Of a stretch of DNA of 64,000 nucleotides, positions 47,876 through 61,629 are shown piece by piece. The stretch's first letter is position 1. Each line of letters opens with the position of its first letter. The position numbers were made by a program, and so were the translations under genes. The stretch comes from Lingula anatina (Eukaryota > Brachiopoda > Lingulata > Lingulida > Lingulidae): positions 1,752,249-1,816,248 of the forward strand of contig NW_019775413.1 in assembly GCF_001039355.2 (NCBI RefSeq), given 5' to 3'. The notes under the pieces are model-generated. The model saw only the letters and a list, made by a program, of their open reading frames with translations, had not been told where the DNA came from and made no database searches.

Positions 47876-50800
47876 TTTTTTGAAAATAACATCTAGTTTT
47901 TGTGTGTGTGTGTAAATAGAGGTTTTTGGAATATTTTTTTCAATTTATTTTGGAGAAGAACTTTTTACAATTTTAAATTGCTCGTTTTTCTAGGTAGATG
48001 AAGATTGTGATAAATTGTACAGTTGTTTCTTGGTGTTGTATGTCAACTACAATATTATGCACATTATCATAAATTGTTTATAATTCCCAGTAGAGAAGAA
48101 GATTTCTCATCATACACTAATTATTACTTTATATTTTATAGTTAATTTTTGTGTCTTTAGATCAGTCTGGGCTGTCATTGCAGTTGATGACCAATCTAGC
48201 ATGGATGACATCACTTTACTGGATTCCTGTGAGTTATTACATCTGCTGTATATATATATCTGATGTTTTAAACCAAAAGATTGATTGCTTACTAAATCAG
48301 ATGACAATAATCAAAATAAAATTGACCATGTTGTTGCTAGTATTTCTATAGAGTAAAAGATGAATTTAGTAGCTAATCTTTCTTTTTGAATGTTGCTTAA
48401 AATGGAAAATTTACTTTATTCTCACTTCTTCCAGAATGATCCTACCTGGATTGATTTGAAGCCTGTAAACAGCAAAGAAGTAGCAGTACTTGCTTCTGCA
48501 CTTGCTGAAAAATTAGGTATTTTTCCAATTTTAACTATTATAGATCCACATTTAATGCAGAAACCTAGACTTGTGTTATTGATAATGTGCACACTGCACA
48601 GGGTATTTTATGTGTTTAATGTAAACTACCAATTAAATGTCATGTCTGTGTTTTTTTCTGTTTTTCAGATCCTGATGTGGTAGCAGATGCACTTACAGCT
48701 TTGTGTCTGTTTCCCAAAGACATCTGTTCCAAATGGAGGACTCATGCTCTCAGACTGGCAGTGGTATGTAACTTCTTTGTAGATCAGCTAATTATTGCTA
48801 TGGAGCTCATTACAAAGATTTCAAAAATAACTTTTAAATGAGAAAAGTAATAATTTAAAAATTATTTACAAAATATTTAACTTGGAAATTAAGTAAGCAG
48901 AAAGTGTGAAGAATGATTTGATAAATGAACTTTATTTTTGTCTCTGTTTTAGAATGATTCTTCTGATATCCTGCGCTGTGCTGCTATCAGAAACTGCCCT
49001 TTCTTGTTCCACACTTTGGGACCAAATACAGATCACCTTGTGCGTGATTTGCTGCAGTAAGTTTTTTTATGATTCACAACTTTCTTCTCTTCTTTGTTTG
49101 TTTTTTTCTTTACTTTTGTAAATGAAAAGAATTATTAGTCAACAACAAAAAGTAAATTTTGCAGTTTGTTTATTTTTCATTAATTTACCTTTTTTAAGTT
49201 CTTAATTTTTTTGATAATTTATTATTTATTTATTTTCAGTGATTGTATACAAGACAAGAGTACTGCTGTTCAGAAACATTTGGCAGAAGTTGTTGGAAAA
49301 CTTGTATGTGTCATGTCCAGAAAAGCTGTCATAGAAAGGTATAGGTGACTCTGGTTTCTGTATTCATGAGCAACATTGCAAAGGTTTCATCATAATTTGC
49401 ATAAGGACTCCAAAGAGAGGATGAAGAAAGTAAATTTAGATGCAGCTATTATGAAAATGCTGTCTTGAGTTTTAAAAAATTTGTTACTACTTGTGCTTAT
49501 TGACACTCATTACAGTCCTGTTTTTCGGGGTGCTTGTATATTTAAAGTGTGTCATTTAAGGTGGTAGTTTTCATGCCACAATTCTTTTGCCAACTTTTTA
49601 ATAAATTGACCCCTGCCTTTTCAGACCAGTCCAGGATGTCAGAGCCAAAAGTTTTACAACATTAGTTCTGAAGTGTGCAGCCTGTGATTCTCTGCCTGGT
49701 ATGGATACTTCTTTTTGCACAGAATACTTGCTAATATGTTGTGTGTGATTTTCAGTAGCATTGTCTCATAAAAATTTAGAGAATATATGTAGAAAATTTG
49801 GACAAATTTGTGCATCAGACTTTGTGAATATTTTCCAGTGTTTGAGGTGATTGGCAGTCCAGGTAGCAGACCAAAGTTGGTAGACCCAAAAATGTTTTCA
49901 CCCTTCATGACTCTGTTGACCTCTGATAAGATTGTCAAGCAAAGTGAGTTCCATTCTTTTTATATTAATTTGTTTGAAAAGTGTTTGTAATTTTTTTGTT
50001 TTATTTGATAGACTACTGGTCAAGTGTCCTAACAAGGTAATAAAAGAATTTTATTGAGATGTACATCATTATTTTGCTAGTTTTATTACTGTTTTTTAAA
50101 TATATGATTTATAGAGCATCATGACTTGAGATAAAGCTGTGCATGGAGACATGAGTTCCATTCATTCCATGTAAACTTACTTTATTTTTCTCCCCCAACA
50201 CTGTAGGTCTAATTGAAAGTTTTGACAGATTGTTTGGTCACATTAAGATTCATTCCAATAATGAATCCACTGTGGGCATGCTGAACATGTGCCTGGAGCT
50301 GATTGAAGATCCTGACTACCATGTCAGACTGGCATTCAGGTAAAATAAAAGCAAAAATCATTGTGGATTAAAAAAAAAAGAATATGTGTATATAGTTGTT
50401 AGCAGTAGATGCATGAGCACGCCAGACTATTATCAGGTGATCTGTATTTGAAAAACTAAAAAAAATAATAACATTTTAAATAATGTACATGTATATTAAT
50501 AATGGTGTTTTGCTGCCAAGGTGGTAGTTTAGGTACCCTAAATTTTTCATCTGAGACAATCAAAGTAGTATTGTTATGGTGCTTTTTGATGTATTTAGCA
50601 AATGCATCCAGTACCTTGTGAGTGCTGACCAAGCAGATATTGTTAGCGAGATGATTGTCAACAAATTGAAATCTGCCTACACAGTTGCTAAGAACCAGAG
50701 TGACCATAGGCTACAAGAAACAGTGATTTTGACAATAGGACAACTGGGAAGGTAATATAAATTTTTTGGGTGTGGTTGTTATATGTTCAGGTGTGTGAAT

Positions 50801-53800
50801 AGTGGTACAACTTAAGCTTCTTTTGATGTACGCACAAATGAGTATGAATGATTTAAACAGATTTCATTAATAATTATTTTGATAGTTAAAAGAAAATGTC
50901 TGTAGAGTTTCAGAGGGTCAGTTGTTGTTGGTGGTCTTGCTTATTCTGCTGAAGTGTCTGATATCAGAAGAGCCTCTGCCTGCAGCTATTGCCAGGGGAC
51001 AGATTCAGATGGTTGCCAAGTACAAAAAGACCAAGCTGCAGGCACTTTTCATTCAGTTCAGGCTCCATATTTGTAAGGTAGGTTTATTATTGGATTACTA
51101 TTTAAAACTTTGTATAAATTTTATTTTCCATCTTTGAATTAAATCTTATCTTCCATTCCGGGTATAGTATCATAACCAGTAAACAAAATTTAAAAGGTGT
51201 TTTCTGTTGCAGTTAGAAATGGTTGATCATATTTTTTTCAATTAAATTTAGGAGTTTCTGGTGGAAGCTCTTCATGAAAGCATGTCCACTCTACAAGACA
51301 CCAAGAAACCATATGAGATATTGACTGAAGTTGCAAGTGTTTTTGAGTTCCCAGATGTCAAGACATTCATTCAGGTTTGTCCTGTAATATTTTAATATAT
51401 GAAATTGTACAGGGGATTTTAATCATGTTTTTGTAATATTTGATGGAAGAGGTAAAGGTTTACCAACAAAAAAATCGGTTTTCCCTTCAAATTTTCTGTT
51501 TTGATTTCTCTAATAAGAGTGAATAAATTTGTTGTTGTTAAAAACTGTATTTCGATCAAATAAAACCTAGGCTTGTATTTTTCATTTTTAGAGTGTTATA
51601 AAAAAGCACCTGCTTCCTCCACTGGCTATGAAGGCAACTCCAGTAGCTTCTAGCCTTGTAAAAATAATGGCACAAGCCCTTGGATATGGGGTAAGAACTT
51701 CTGCTGGCAATTTTTCTATTTCTGTCTTTTAAATTAAATTTTATTAATTTTTGGTAACCTAATAGCTCTTCAAAATAGACATATAATAGAAGTAAAAGCA
51801 GCTTTTGTGCTAATTGTTTTGTTGAATTTGTGGCATTTATTGGTTTATTTAATAGAATAATTCTACAAAGATTATGTAACCTGATATTTGTTCTGTTAAT
51901 TATAGACTCGCAAGAAACTTATGATAGAGAACATGCGTTACATCTTCTGTTACCTCATTTGTACTTGTGAAGATGTGGAGATGAAAAGAGTGATCTCTTT
52001 TCTTGAGGTAAGCCATTTATTTGAAAGATATTTCACTTGTAAATTGCCATCATATATTTTAATCAACTGCAAATATTACTGTTTTATTTTAAAAATTTAA
52101 TGGTGAATATTTTTTGTTTTGGATATTTGTGGAAATGTTCATTTAGAGGTTATTCATCATATTTTCCAATTATTTTCGGTTTTATCATCTCAGAGGGAAA
52201 CCACATTTGAGCTGCCTGCACTGCTGAGGTTCCAGTACCAAGAAGCAATCAATGAACTCTGCCTGCACATGAGTACAAACTACAACAGGGTAAGTACAGG
52301 TTTGGTTTCTGTGGACATGGGATTTGATTTTCATTATATTGTGTACAATTTTTAAGATGATAGTGGTAACATGTTACAACTTTGTTGCTATTGCATTAAA
52401 TGCTGCTATTGATACTGCTGTTGTTATCAGTACTTTCACTTTGATACTGCAATTCAATATTACAATTTTAATCAAAAAGGCAAAAATTCTGATTCTGCTC
52501 TCTTAATATAAATTTCTTGCAAATAATTAGAAAAACATTTTTTTTTTAGATTTTCAATGGACTTAAGACTATAGCTACCAAGAAGGAAGGTCACGAAGGA
52601 AGAGTGATAACAACCACAGAGCAGATGGTAACTTTATACAATACCGTTGTTATTATTTTATCTCTCAGTCTGTATTGATAAAGTGTATTTTAGGTTTAAG
52701 TTTTGGTTTTATAGCCTGATATCCTAAATGAACAAGTTTGGCTGGCTTTATAATTTATACTTGGTTTTTATGGAGCTTCTTAACTCTATAATTTCATCTC
52801 CCTGGGGTGTGTTTAACCCTAGCAGCAGTGTGTCATCCACTGTCACCAGCACAGTCAAGACCAGGTATTTGATAAATTACCTCTCAGAAGGACAATTTCT
52901 TTCTTGGGGGTGTTTTTCTTTACAGGCTGAATTTCTGCAACCTCATTTTCTAGCTGTGATTGCATCATTTGATTATCACTTGTCCAACGCCAATGTGCCA
53001 CTGGATGAAAAGAAAATGGTAGGTTATGGATGGATTTAAGATGATTTTGACATCATATCATTATCATAATTTTACACAGTACTGTTCAGTTCTTCTAACA
53101 GTTTTGAAGTTAGGGTTGGGATATATAGTGAATTTACTCTAATGAACTCTCCCACGATACACTTACTCTACTTATGAGATTGATATTTGTATACAAGTAA
53201 ATGTGTATTTTCATGTTTTTGTTTGTCTTCAGGCATTGGACAGCCTCTCTTCCATCATCCGCTTAATGGGAACAAAACATATAACAGCGGTTAGAATGAA
53301 AGTCTTGAACACCCTGAGGTATGGTTCATCCTAAAGGACACATTTTTTTACTCACGAAAGTCACCATATAACATATTGAAATGGCTTTGCTCACATAAGA
53401 ATAACAATTTTGTTTGCCAAAAACCACTGAAACCAAACCCACAATTGAAAAAATAATTTACATGTATGTCATATTGCAAAAATTAGTTCAAGGTAGAGAG
53501 TGAACATATATGTGACAAAGATATGTTCGAGAGTCACGAAATGTAGGCTATCCTATTAGACAGCTATGAGCTGGAAAATGTTGATTATTCTGCAAGCGAC
53601 AGTAATATCATTCATTGCCTTACATACTGGTATGGTGATTTATACATTTGTTTTTATTAGGTTGACTACTAGATTTAAGGACAGAGGTTTTGCAGAGGTC
53701 AGCTATAAGGCATGGAATGTATATGTTCGAAGGTAATATACAGCACCAGAAATTTTCTGGCCAACATCTATTTTCAAAACAATAATTAATTCTAAATTAA

Positions 53801-56800
53801 TGATGCGATGAAGGTGCAGTTTGATAGTGTATATAGATTTACTGAGTAGCTTTTTTGTTTGAAAGCAGTTGGATAAGCATGATACTGTTTATTGAAAATA
53901 ATCTGAAAATGTATAAAAATTTATTTACTTATTTTTTTTAGCATTGATCTGTCAGCTTTGGGTCCCATGCTGTCCCAGATCATTGTTTCCCTTCTGCCAC
54001 TGCTTTACGAGCTACCGGCTCAAGTATCACAGCTTTTCAACTATTTGATTGTAGAGAACAGGTAAGAGATCTAAGATTTGAAGTATTAATGATAATTTTT
54101 TGGGGAAAAAGTGATAGGGCTCACTGTAAATATTCCGATTGATTTGAATGGCAACATAATATTAGAAATTAGGGTTGAAGTTATTCTTTGTTTTTTTTTT
54201 TTTTTTCATTTTAAATGATGGACTATGAAAATCATTTTGAAAAAAGTACTTTTATTAAATATCATTGTTTGTGTTCCATTTCTTAAGAAAGTAGTTTCTG
54301 CACTGTTTTGTTAATTTTGTCCATAATGTTTTGTTCAGGAATGCTCTGCTGTCTCATTTCTGTGAGCTGTCCTTCCTGCCAGACATTCCAGAACTGGTGG
54401 ACATCAACGCCGTGCTGAAGAAATACACTGAAGGTTCTGCAAAGTAAGCTTTTATAGTAGTTCTGATTTGTAAAATTGTTTATATTCATTATATTGATAT
54501 TTTGGATAATTTACAAAAGTTTGTATCTAGTGCTTACATGTTTATTAAGATCACTCCACATGTAGTATATCTTTTATATCTTTTAATGTATATTGTCTGT
54601 AAATACTAGATTTTTCTGATATAATTGCTATTTGATTGTATTTGTGATTTCTTCATTTTTTAGAAACCAAGATGTCCGCACCCAAATAGCCCGTGCTTTA
54701 AAGGGAGTTAGTCATGAGTGTCTGGATGTCAGACTGCTGGCTTTGTCCAAACTGAGACAAACACTACACAGCAATCAGGTAATGTGATAATAGGAACATT
54801 AATTTAATAAAACAAAATTTAAGCTTCTTTATAGAACGGAAAAGAGAAAGATAATTGTTTGAAAAATATCATCATTGAAAAATATCATCCAAGCATCATA
54901 GTGTGAGGTGGACTTGTTATTTGTTTGCAGACTGCTCTCCATGAGCTTCTTCTTGGAAATGAGACCGTGGATCCAGTTATATCACAGCTAGTGGCAGTGG
55001 TGAGTATTTAATATAGGAAGGAAAATCCTTTGCTCTTATTCTCTATGTGAATGTTTGATGCTTTATCCGTTACTCCTCTGTATAAGGTTTAAGGCAGTCA
55101 ACATGGTTTTAATTAATTTTTCCTTATATAATACTAGAATGAATATTTTATGCCTCAGCGGTGATTCTAATTCTCAATATTATACTTGCCAAAAAGCTTC
55201 TTGACAGCTGCCGTGAGTCTGACTCATCTGCTAGGAACGTAGTAGGTGAATGCCTTGGTGAGCTGGGAGCAGTGGACCCAGGAAGGTGAGGAACAGTCAA
55301 AAATTACTGATGATTTACCAATATATTTTGTTGTTGACAATTAAATAGTAATTGGTTTATACATGATGCCTTCAAGGTGCTTAAGGGTCAGTTTTTAAAA
55401 AGATTTGGTTATGGTTGAAAGTGTCTGCTTCTGGATTTCTCAGACTGATAAAGATGAGTTACATAATATAATTATAGATACCAGTTTTCCGTTGAGAATT
55501 TGAGATTTTTGTCCTCAATTTGAGATTTTTGTCTTTATTTAGACTGGAATTTAAGACCAATGACCCTAAAGAAGAGTTGGCCAAGTTCCACGCCAGTGTG
55601 AATGAGATGAACTTTGCATTTGACCTGATCAATGAGTTGGCAAGGACATTCTTGGCTGCACAAGATACTGCACAGGTATGGGAAACTTTTGAAAAAGGAG
55701 AAATGTGAACTTGACCATCTTATGTTTATTTAATTGTATAATAGTTCATTGAATTAAAAAAGGGAAGTATTTGATTTATAAAGACAAAAAATAATGCAAA
55801 TATTTGACATCCCCCGTTTTTTTCTCTTACCATAGGACTGTTGTTCCCTTGCTATCCAAGATGTTCTCCAGGCGTATGAGGTCAAGGACACTGGAGAGCC
55901 AGACCAACCAGGTGTGAAACTGTGGAGGCGTTTTTCAGAACATGTGAAAGAAATTCTCACTCCACTTCTTAAGTCTAGGTAAGAGGCATAAGTGAAGTTT
56001 AATAAGGGAACTGATATCTAATTTTTTTTGTATTCTTTTTTAGCCTGTTTAGAACACAACACTTTCTTTTGTCTTGATTTGATTGAAATTTAATGATGAG
56101 GAATTTATTTTTCATGTTCTAGTCCATATAGTCTAACATTTTAAGAAAACATAGACATTATTAAACAACTATATATCTTGCTCAACTGTATGCCACATTT
56201 TTTCATTAATTATTCTTTCTCCTCAGATATGTCCTCAATATGACAAACAGCTGGTCAAATTTACCACATCCCATCTATGGAAGTCGCAAAGGCAGCAACT
56301 TCAAGGAGTGGGTGAGCACTTGGTCAACAAGTTTGGTCTCAAAGGTAAGATCTTGTTTAAAGCCAATTTTTGCTGATCTAAATTTGTTTGGTAGATGCTG
56401 AGAAATGAAAGATTTAATCTGTCAACAGTTTCTCCCATCAGCTTCAGCAAAGTTTCCAGAAGCTCTTTGATGTTAACCTTCCAATCGGTGGAATTGTAAA
56501 AAACAACAAAAATATCAAAGAACAAGAAGAACAAAAATATTTAAAGATTGTATGATCTTTTTATATACCTACGTTGATTTCAGGTAAAGCTACCAAAAGC
56601 TTCCAAAGTGTTCCGAGCCTGCAGTGCAGTGTTCAAGCATGACACCCAGTGTGCCCTGTATCTGCTGCCACACATTGTGGTACAGGTGCTACTAGATGGA
56701 GATGCTGCTCAGCATCAGGAGGTATGCTGGTTTATAGTGGGGTAACAGCAATATTGAAAATAAAATTATCAAAATAATTATGATGATAAAGACACTTTGA

Positions 56801-59800
56801 TCATCTGTTTTCTTGCTGAAGTTTTTTGTAACTGATGCTGTATCTTTCAAATTAACTGAGAATTGTGTGACTTTACAGAATTCCTATGTGTCTAGCTTTT
56901 GATTGTGTGTGTAACCTGTGTACCTTACTTTATAATTATTTTTGCTTATTGATTGATTTATTCATTCATCTGAACAGATATACGAAGAAGTGCTCTCTGT
57001 GCTGGACCATGTGAAGAAGCCAGACACACGTCAGGGTAGCGCCTCAGATTTCCGCCACATGAGTGCACAGACTGTCTTCTCAGTGCTGGATCACCTGACA
57101 AAATGGAAGAGACACAAGCTCCAGCACTTAGCACATTCAAGTCAGAGGGCTAAATCAGGTATGGTGCTGGTTTTTGAAAGTAGATATCAGCTGTTTTATT
57201 GTCATTAATATTTTAGAGAACTACTTGGGAAACTAAGATTTCAGAAGAAATAGGAGTAGGAGTGAATAGTTATAGTTTTAATCATAGCATTAAGTGCTGT
57301 TTAATTTTTGTGTAATATTATACAAGTGTATGTTTTCTCCTTTGCCTGAGAAACTGAAAAAAAAGAGAAGGAAAAAACAAGAAACAAAATTATGAAAACA
57401 TATTGTTTCATGTTTTACTTTCAGAAGCTGATTATGCTAGAGATCCAGAATACCACAGTATCAAGTTGTTCCTGGATAAGATTCCACAGGACACCCTGGC
57501 AGAGGCTTCCTACAACTGCAAGGCCTACACAAGGGCACTCATGCACCTTGAACAATTCATCAAACCATCTGAACAGATAATGCATGAACATTTAGATTTC
57601 TTACAGGTATGTATATTGGTGAAATTTTTAGTTTTGTAAAAAAAGGCAATACTCGCATTTTCAATAATTTTTGTGTGATTATATGGTCTGAAAGTGACCT
57701 TGTAAACATTGATTAATGTCACTGTCATTTGTATTTTTTAAATTTAACATGGAAACGAAATGTCTACGTACATTATTTATACACATTATTGGTACAAAAA
57801 TTTTCAAAACATGCTCCACTTCCAGAAACTGTATGTAGCCATGGATGAGCCTGATGGTGTGGCTGGTGTGACTGCCATAAGAAAGGATCCCCCAACTCTT
57901 ACAGAACAAATACTAGCTCATGAAAGCATAGGTAAGAATATTGCTTTGATTTGTGAAGGAATTTTCATTATAACTAAAAGATTTATAAATGTCATGTTGC
58001 TTCTGCATGCAATAGAAATTTTGTGTGGACACAAAGATTACTTACTCTAATACTAGTAATAGTAATATGTTTCATATTTATTGTAATTTTTATAAAAATC
58101 TTAAAACTGAAAAATCATTGAATGCACTAAGTGTTTGCTTCTTGAGAACAAAATCGTAGGCCTTTTGTTGTATTCATTGATATGCACGTACTCACGCATG
58201 CACACACACACAAAAAAAAATTCCTCTTGTACAGGCCAGCTGCGAGAGGCAGCATCTTGTTACGAGAGAGCTATCCAGTTGGAGCCAGATGAAGTCAGCC
58301 ATCATCAGGGCCTGATGAAAACCTTGATGGACCTTGGGCAGCTCAACACAGCTCTGGTGCATGCAGATGGGGTGCTGCATAGCAAGTTAGTACTGCTTAT
58401 TAAAAGATGTCTTTTTTTTTTCAAAATGTCTGTATCAGCCAAGTAGCATAATAAATTGAAAGATTTCTGCCTACTAGACTTTTTATTGTGTTTGAGAAAA
58501 AAAGGAATTGAATGTTTTAATGAACTTCTGTCTCTAATAAGCACTTTTTAAAGGCAGTGATACATTTTTCATGTAGAGTATTTTACCAGTTTCCATATAT
58601 AAATTCTATTTCAGGCCTCAGTGGAGTAGCAGTATCAATGCATACAGAGCCGAGGCCTCCTGGAAGCTGGGCAGTTGGGACAAACTGGAAACTTTCCTTA
58701 ATGTGGTATGTGAATACAGAATTATCTATCTCTCTGTTAACACGTTCAGTGTTTGCCTAGGCTGATATCTTTCCCAAAACCCATTTTCCTCAATTATGTA
58801 TTCCTGTAGCTATTTAACACCGGGGTTGTTGACATTGGTGACTGGTTTTGTTTTTATTTATTTTTTTTTCAGGAGGACAAACAGCAGAGCTGGGGAGTGG
58901 GCTTAGGGCAGGTTTTGTTGGCAGCCAAGTATAAGGTAAGCACAGCTGCTAATCTCTCAATTGAAAGAAAATTCAGAGAGCTTTTTGAGTATATCTTAAG
59001 TTTTATTGCACATTATACTTGTTTGTTTGTTTGTTTGTTTGTCAGATTTGTAAAAGAAAATGTGAAATTGAGGTGTGTATTGATTAAATTGCAAATAGTA
59101 TACAAAAATATTCTGTAAATCATTGGGGTAATTGAATCGTAATGTTTTAATTGATAAATATGCTGATATGATAAACTATCAGACACGTAACATCTTATAT
59201 TTCCAATATTTTGCAGAAAGAGAGTGAGTTTTTAGATCAACTTCGTGTCCTGCGTAGCACACAGATGGGGCCTCTGTCAGCTGCCAGTATGGAGAAGGGC
59301 TCATATCAAAGAGGATACGAATATATTGTCAGGTAAGACTTCTAGGATTTGCATTAAGAAAAAATGATATAATAGCTCATGCTTATGTGAACAAGAAAGT
59401 GATTGTTTAAATTATTTGTTTCTTCATTATCTCTAATAGCATTCATGCACACACACATATGCACATGCGCACACAGCAATTTTTTTAAAATTAAATTGTG
59501 CAACTTTTAATTGTTCTGTAGGCTCCATATGTTGAATGAAATAGAGCAGGGTGCCAGGACGCTATTACAGTTCCCACACACAGCAACAGATGGCACTACT
59601 CCCATTACTTTCCAGAAACTTCTCCCATACTGGGACTCCAGGCTGCAACTGGCACAAGTAAGTTTTGGTCTTTTTCTTTTTGTTAAAAGAAACATGATTT
59701 TTATTCTGCAGTGAACGCAGCTAGTTATTGTAATTATGACTGATCAACTGAATGTCTGTGAGGGATCACATGTGGCTGTAAATGATAATTGTTGTCAGTA

Positions 59801-61594
59801 TTGTTAAACTGCATTTCATCAAATGTCAAGTTTTATTGTTGGTTTTCTGTATTCATGTTTTAAAAGTCCTTATCCTTATTTATGACTTTTTTCATTGCAT
59901 TATCTTAAAAAAACGTTATTTGGGTTTATTTACATTTTACTCACAGAAATACACAGAAATGTCAAACAATTTGAAGTAATTCATTAAATGAAAACAAATG
60001 CCCCAAATGATAGACATTGTCTTATTTTCCCAGTCATCCTTTAGAGTCCAGGAACCTTTATTAACTCTGCAAAGGGTGATTTTACGTCTAGTCAACCAGG
60101 AGCAAGACGTGAATGTAGACAGAGACATCGGAAGATTGTGGCTAAGGAGTGCCAAGGTGGCCAGGAAGTATGTGTATCAAAATGGACTGTATACTAGATG
60201 GAATCGTGTTTTATAAAATAAGAGAAATCTTTAAAAGATTGCATTAATATAATTAAAAGTTGCATTTTTGAATCTGCTGAATTTTAAACAGTTTAGCATA
60301 TTAGCACTTGCACATTTATTTGAATGGAATCATAGTTTCTGTTTGAAATACAAGTATCACTCCATTTGTGTCGTCCTTTTAATTGAAATTTTCAGAGCTG
60401 GTCATCTCCAGACGGCATACGGAACTTTGCTGAATGCCAGCGCCTTCAACCTGCCAGAGTTTTGTGTGGAGAAAGCAAAATGGTTATGGCATAAGGTAGT
60501 TAGAGCTTCTCAGTTTGATCAATCTTCTCTCTTACTATTAAAGATAATTGTATCTGATCTTTGATTTCATCATGTATTTCACAATGATATGAAAAAAAGG
60601 AAAAGAAAGAAAAATATGATTTTGGTTCTAAGCAAAAGCATAATTGTTGTATAGGAGAAGCAAGTTATAATATTGTTGTGAGTTATCTATCTAGGGTGAC
60701 TATGACCAAGCCCAAAGTTGCTTGGAAAAAGGCGTGGCACAGTTCTATTCTGATAAGTCTAAGCTGAAGCAAGGTGGTTCAGAGGAAGCAAGAGCAGAGA
60801 GACTAGAGTTTGCAAAGGTAGATTTGATTTATTGAGAAAATAAGTTTCCAGTGGGTTTGTATGCAAAGAGTGGCAGACTGAATCCTAATTTTTTCAAATA
60901 GAAAAATGGTTTGTAAATTTGAAAATTTTATGATTTAGAAATAAACCAGATGGTTGATTGATTGTGGAAAGTGTTATTTGTGTGTGACCATCTGGATGTA
61001 TGTAATGATAATGATCTTATTGAGCACAAAAATGTTTTACATTTCAAGTCTCTTACTACTACAAGAAAAAATATATATATATTTACAGTGTTATATAACA
61101 TACATTATAAGAAGATACAAGTTAGTGGTTAAGACTCTACATTTGACACTTATCATTTGTGTTTTAACATTACCTTATTTATAAATAGGCAGAGGGTGGA
61201 TTTATAATGATGTTAAGCTGTCAATTTTCATATAACATATTATTGTGTGTGCATTTTTATTTGTGTGTGAGCATGCAACCTGTGCATGTGTATTTAGGTG
61301 GATTGGTGTGTGCTTATTTATCAGTAGTGAACTACTTGTAGTGTACTTAATGGTTGATTGAGGAAGCAAGAAACAATTGAAATGACCTGTAACATCTATC
61401 TTGTGATAGGCATTGCTGCTGTATGCCCGCTATAGTGAAGAAACTGCCAGCATGGAAACCAATGCTATATTCAAGCTGTACAAAGAAGTGACTGATGTGT
61501 ATAATGACTGGGAGGATGGTCATTTCTATCTGGCCAGATATTACGACAAAGTGATGACCACATTGGCTGACCCTGACAAACCTGAAAAAATTGG
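42678..61594 (+). CDS. ATR: Serine/threonine-protein kinase ATR, 5' part (52 exons, 2117 codons; continues beyond window)
   Basis: ATR is the PIKK-family checkpoint kinase that, with ATRIP, is recruited to RPA-coated single-stranded DNA and phosphorylates CHK1. The window holds the N-terminal ATRIP-binding/HEAT solenoid, the UME domain (about residues 1143-1251) and most of the FAT domain (from about 1640). The kinase and FATC domains lie to the right. Fifty-two coding exons chain in perfect phase (6353 nt); coordinates are given in the four sub-entries. Diagnostic stretches are RRKEHLLW-like HEAT sequence (RKEHLLWSILGCQLEFG), GECLGELGAVDPGR, LDKIPQDTLAEAS, MDEPDGVAGVTAIRK, YQRGYEYIVR and EDGHFYLARYYDK, all matching vertebrate ATR in order. 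The start ATG at 42678 gives a protein collinear with human ATR (2644 aa). Exon 52 ends in phase 2 and its partner exon is not in the window. Confidence 0.96.
47815..47880. repeat. (TTTA)n microsatellite next to ATR exon 13 donor
   Basis: About 16 TTTA units starting about 11 bases after the donor of exon 13 (47804/47805). Length variation there could change spacing of intronic splicing signals. Confidence 0.95.
48161..52289 (+). CDS. ATR: ATR exons 14-27 (residues 641-1142, middle HEAT repeats)
   Basis: Exons: 48161-48228, 48435-48516, 48669-48763, 48953-49056, 49240-49338, 49625-49698, 49839-49943, 50207-50339, 50599-50751, 50906-51077, 51252-51374, 51592-51690, 51906-52007, 52194-52289. 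The sequence is a run of amphipathic helices typical of HEAT repeats. Landmarks shared with vertebrate ATR are DICSKWRTHALRLAV, VQKHLAEVVGKLVCVM, LIEDPDYHVRLAFR, EILTEVASVFEFPD and MRYIFCYLICTCEDVEM. Introns are 100-400 bp, and every donor is GT and acceptor AG. Confidence 0.9.
52550..57158 (+). CDS. ATR: ATR exons 28-41 (residues 1143-1655, UME domain and following repeats)
   Basis: Exons: 52550-52627, 52926-53018, 53233-53318, 53661-53732, 53942-54061, 54339-54443, 54664-54778, 54931-54999, 55197-55285, 55543-55675, 55836-55978, 56227-56344, 56584-56721, 56978-57158. The UME domain (exons 28-31) includes MALDSLSSIIRLMGTKHI and TTRFKDRGFAEVSYKAW. Later landmarks are PLLYELPAQVSQLFNYLIVE, ECLGELGAVDPGR, LWRRFSEHVKEILTPLL and HMSAQTVFSVLDHLTKW. 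The acceptor of exon 36 (ttgccaaaaag) lacks a pyrimidine tract at the AG. A possible extra 42-nt in-phase exon at 52823-52864 was left out. Confidence 0.9.
57425..61594 (+). CDS. ATR: ATR exons 42-52 (residues 1656-2117, FAT domain)
   Basis: Exons: 57425-57606, 57826-57931, 58235-58385, 58615-58705, 58873-58935, 59217-59332, 59522-59657, 60034-60167, 60396-60495, 60695-60817, 61410-61594. The FAT domain is a TPR-like helical clamp around the kinase. Conserved stretches are KAYTRALMHLEQF, LYVAMDEPDGVAG, ERAIQLEPDEVSHHQG, PLSAASMEKGSYQRGY, ARKAGHLQTAYGTLLNA, KAKWLWHKGDYDQA and EETASMETNAIFKLYKEV. Exon 44 uses a slightly weak donor (AA|gttagt). The last donor (GG|gtaaaa) at 61594 opens an intron that runs to the right edge; the next human-like block (DLIRYIVLHFG in human ATR) is not present in the window. 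Confidence 0.92.
59021..59041. repeat. (TTTG)n microsatellite
   Basis: Five gttt units in the ATR intron between exons 46 and 47. Confidence 0.85.
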
Positions 61595-61629
61595 GTAAAA
61601 AGTCATTTCATTCTTAACTTTGTTTATTG

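Noticed and set aside
47630-47896. ORF with Phe-Ile-Tyr-Leu repeats after ATR exon 13
   Set aside because: The repeat part is the intronic (TTTA)n tract; the coding part ends at the donor after 47804.
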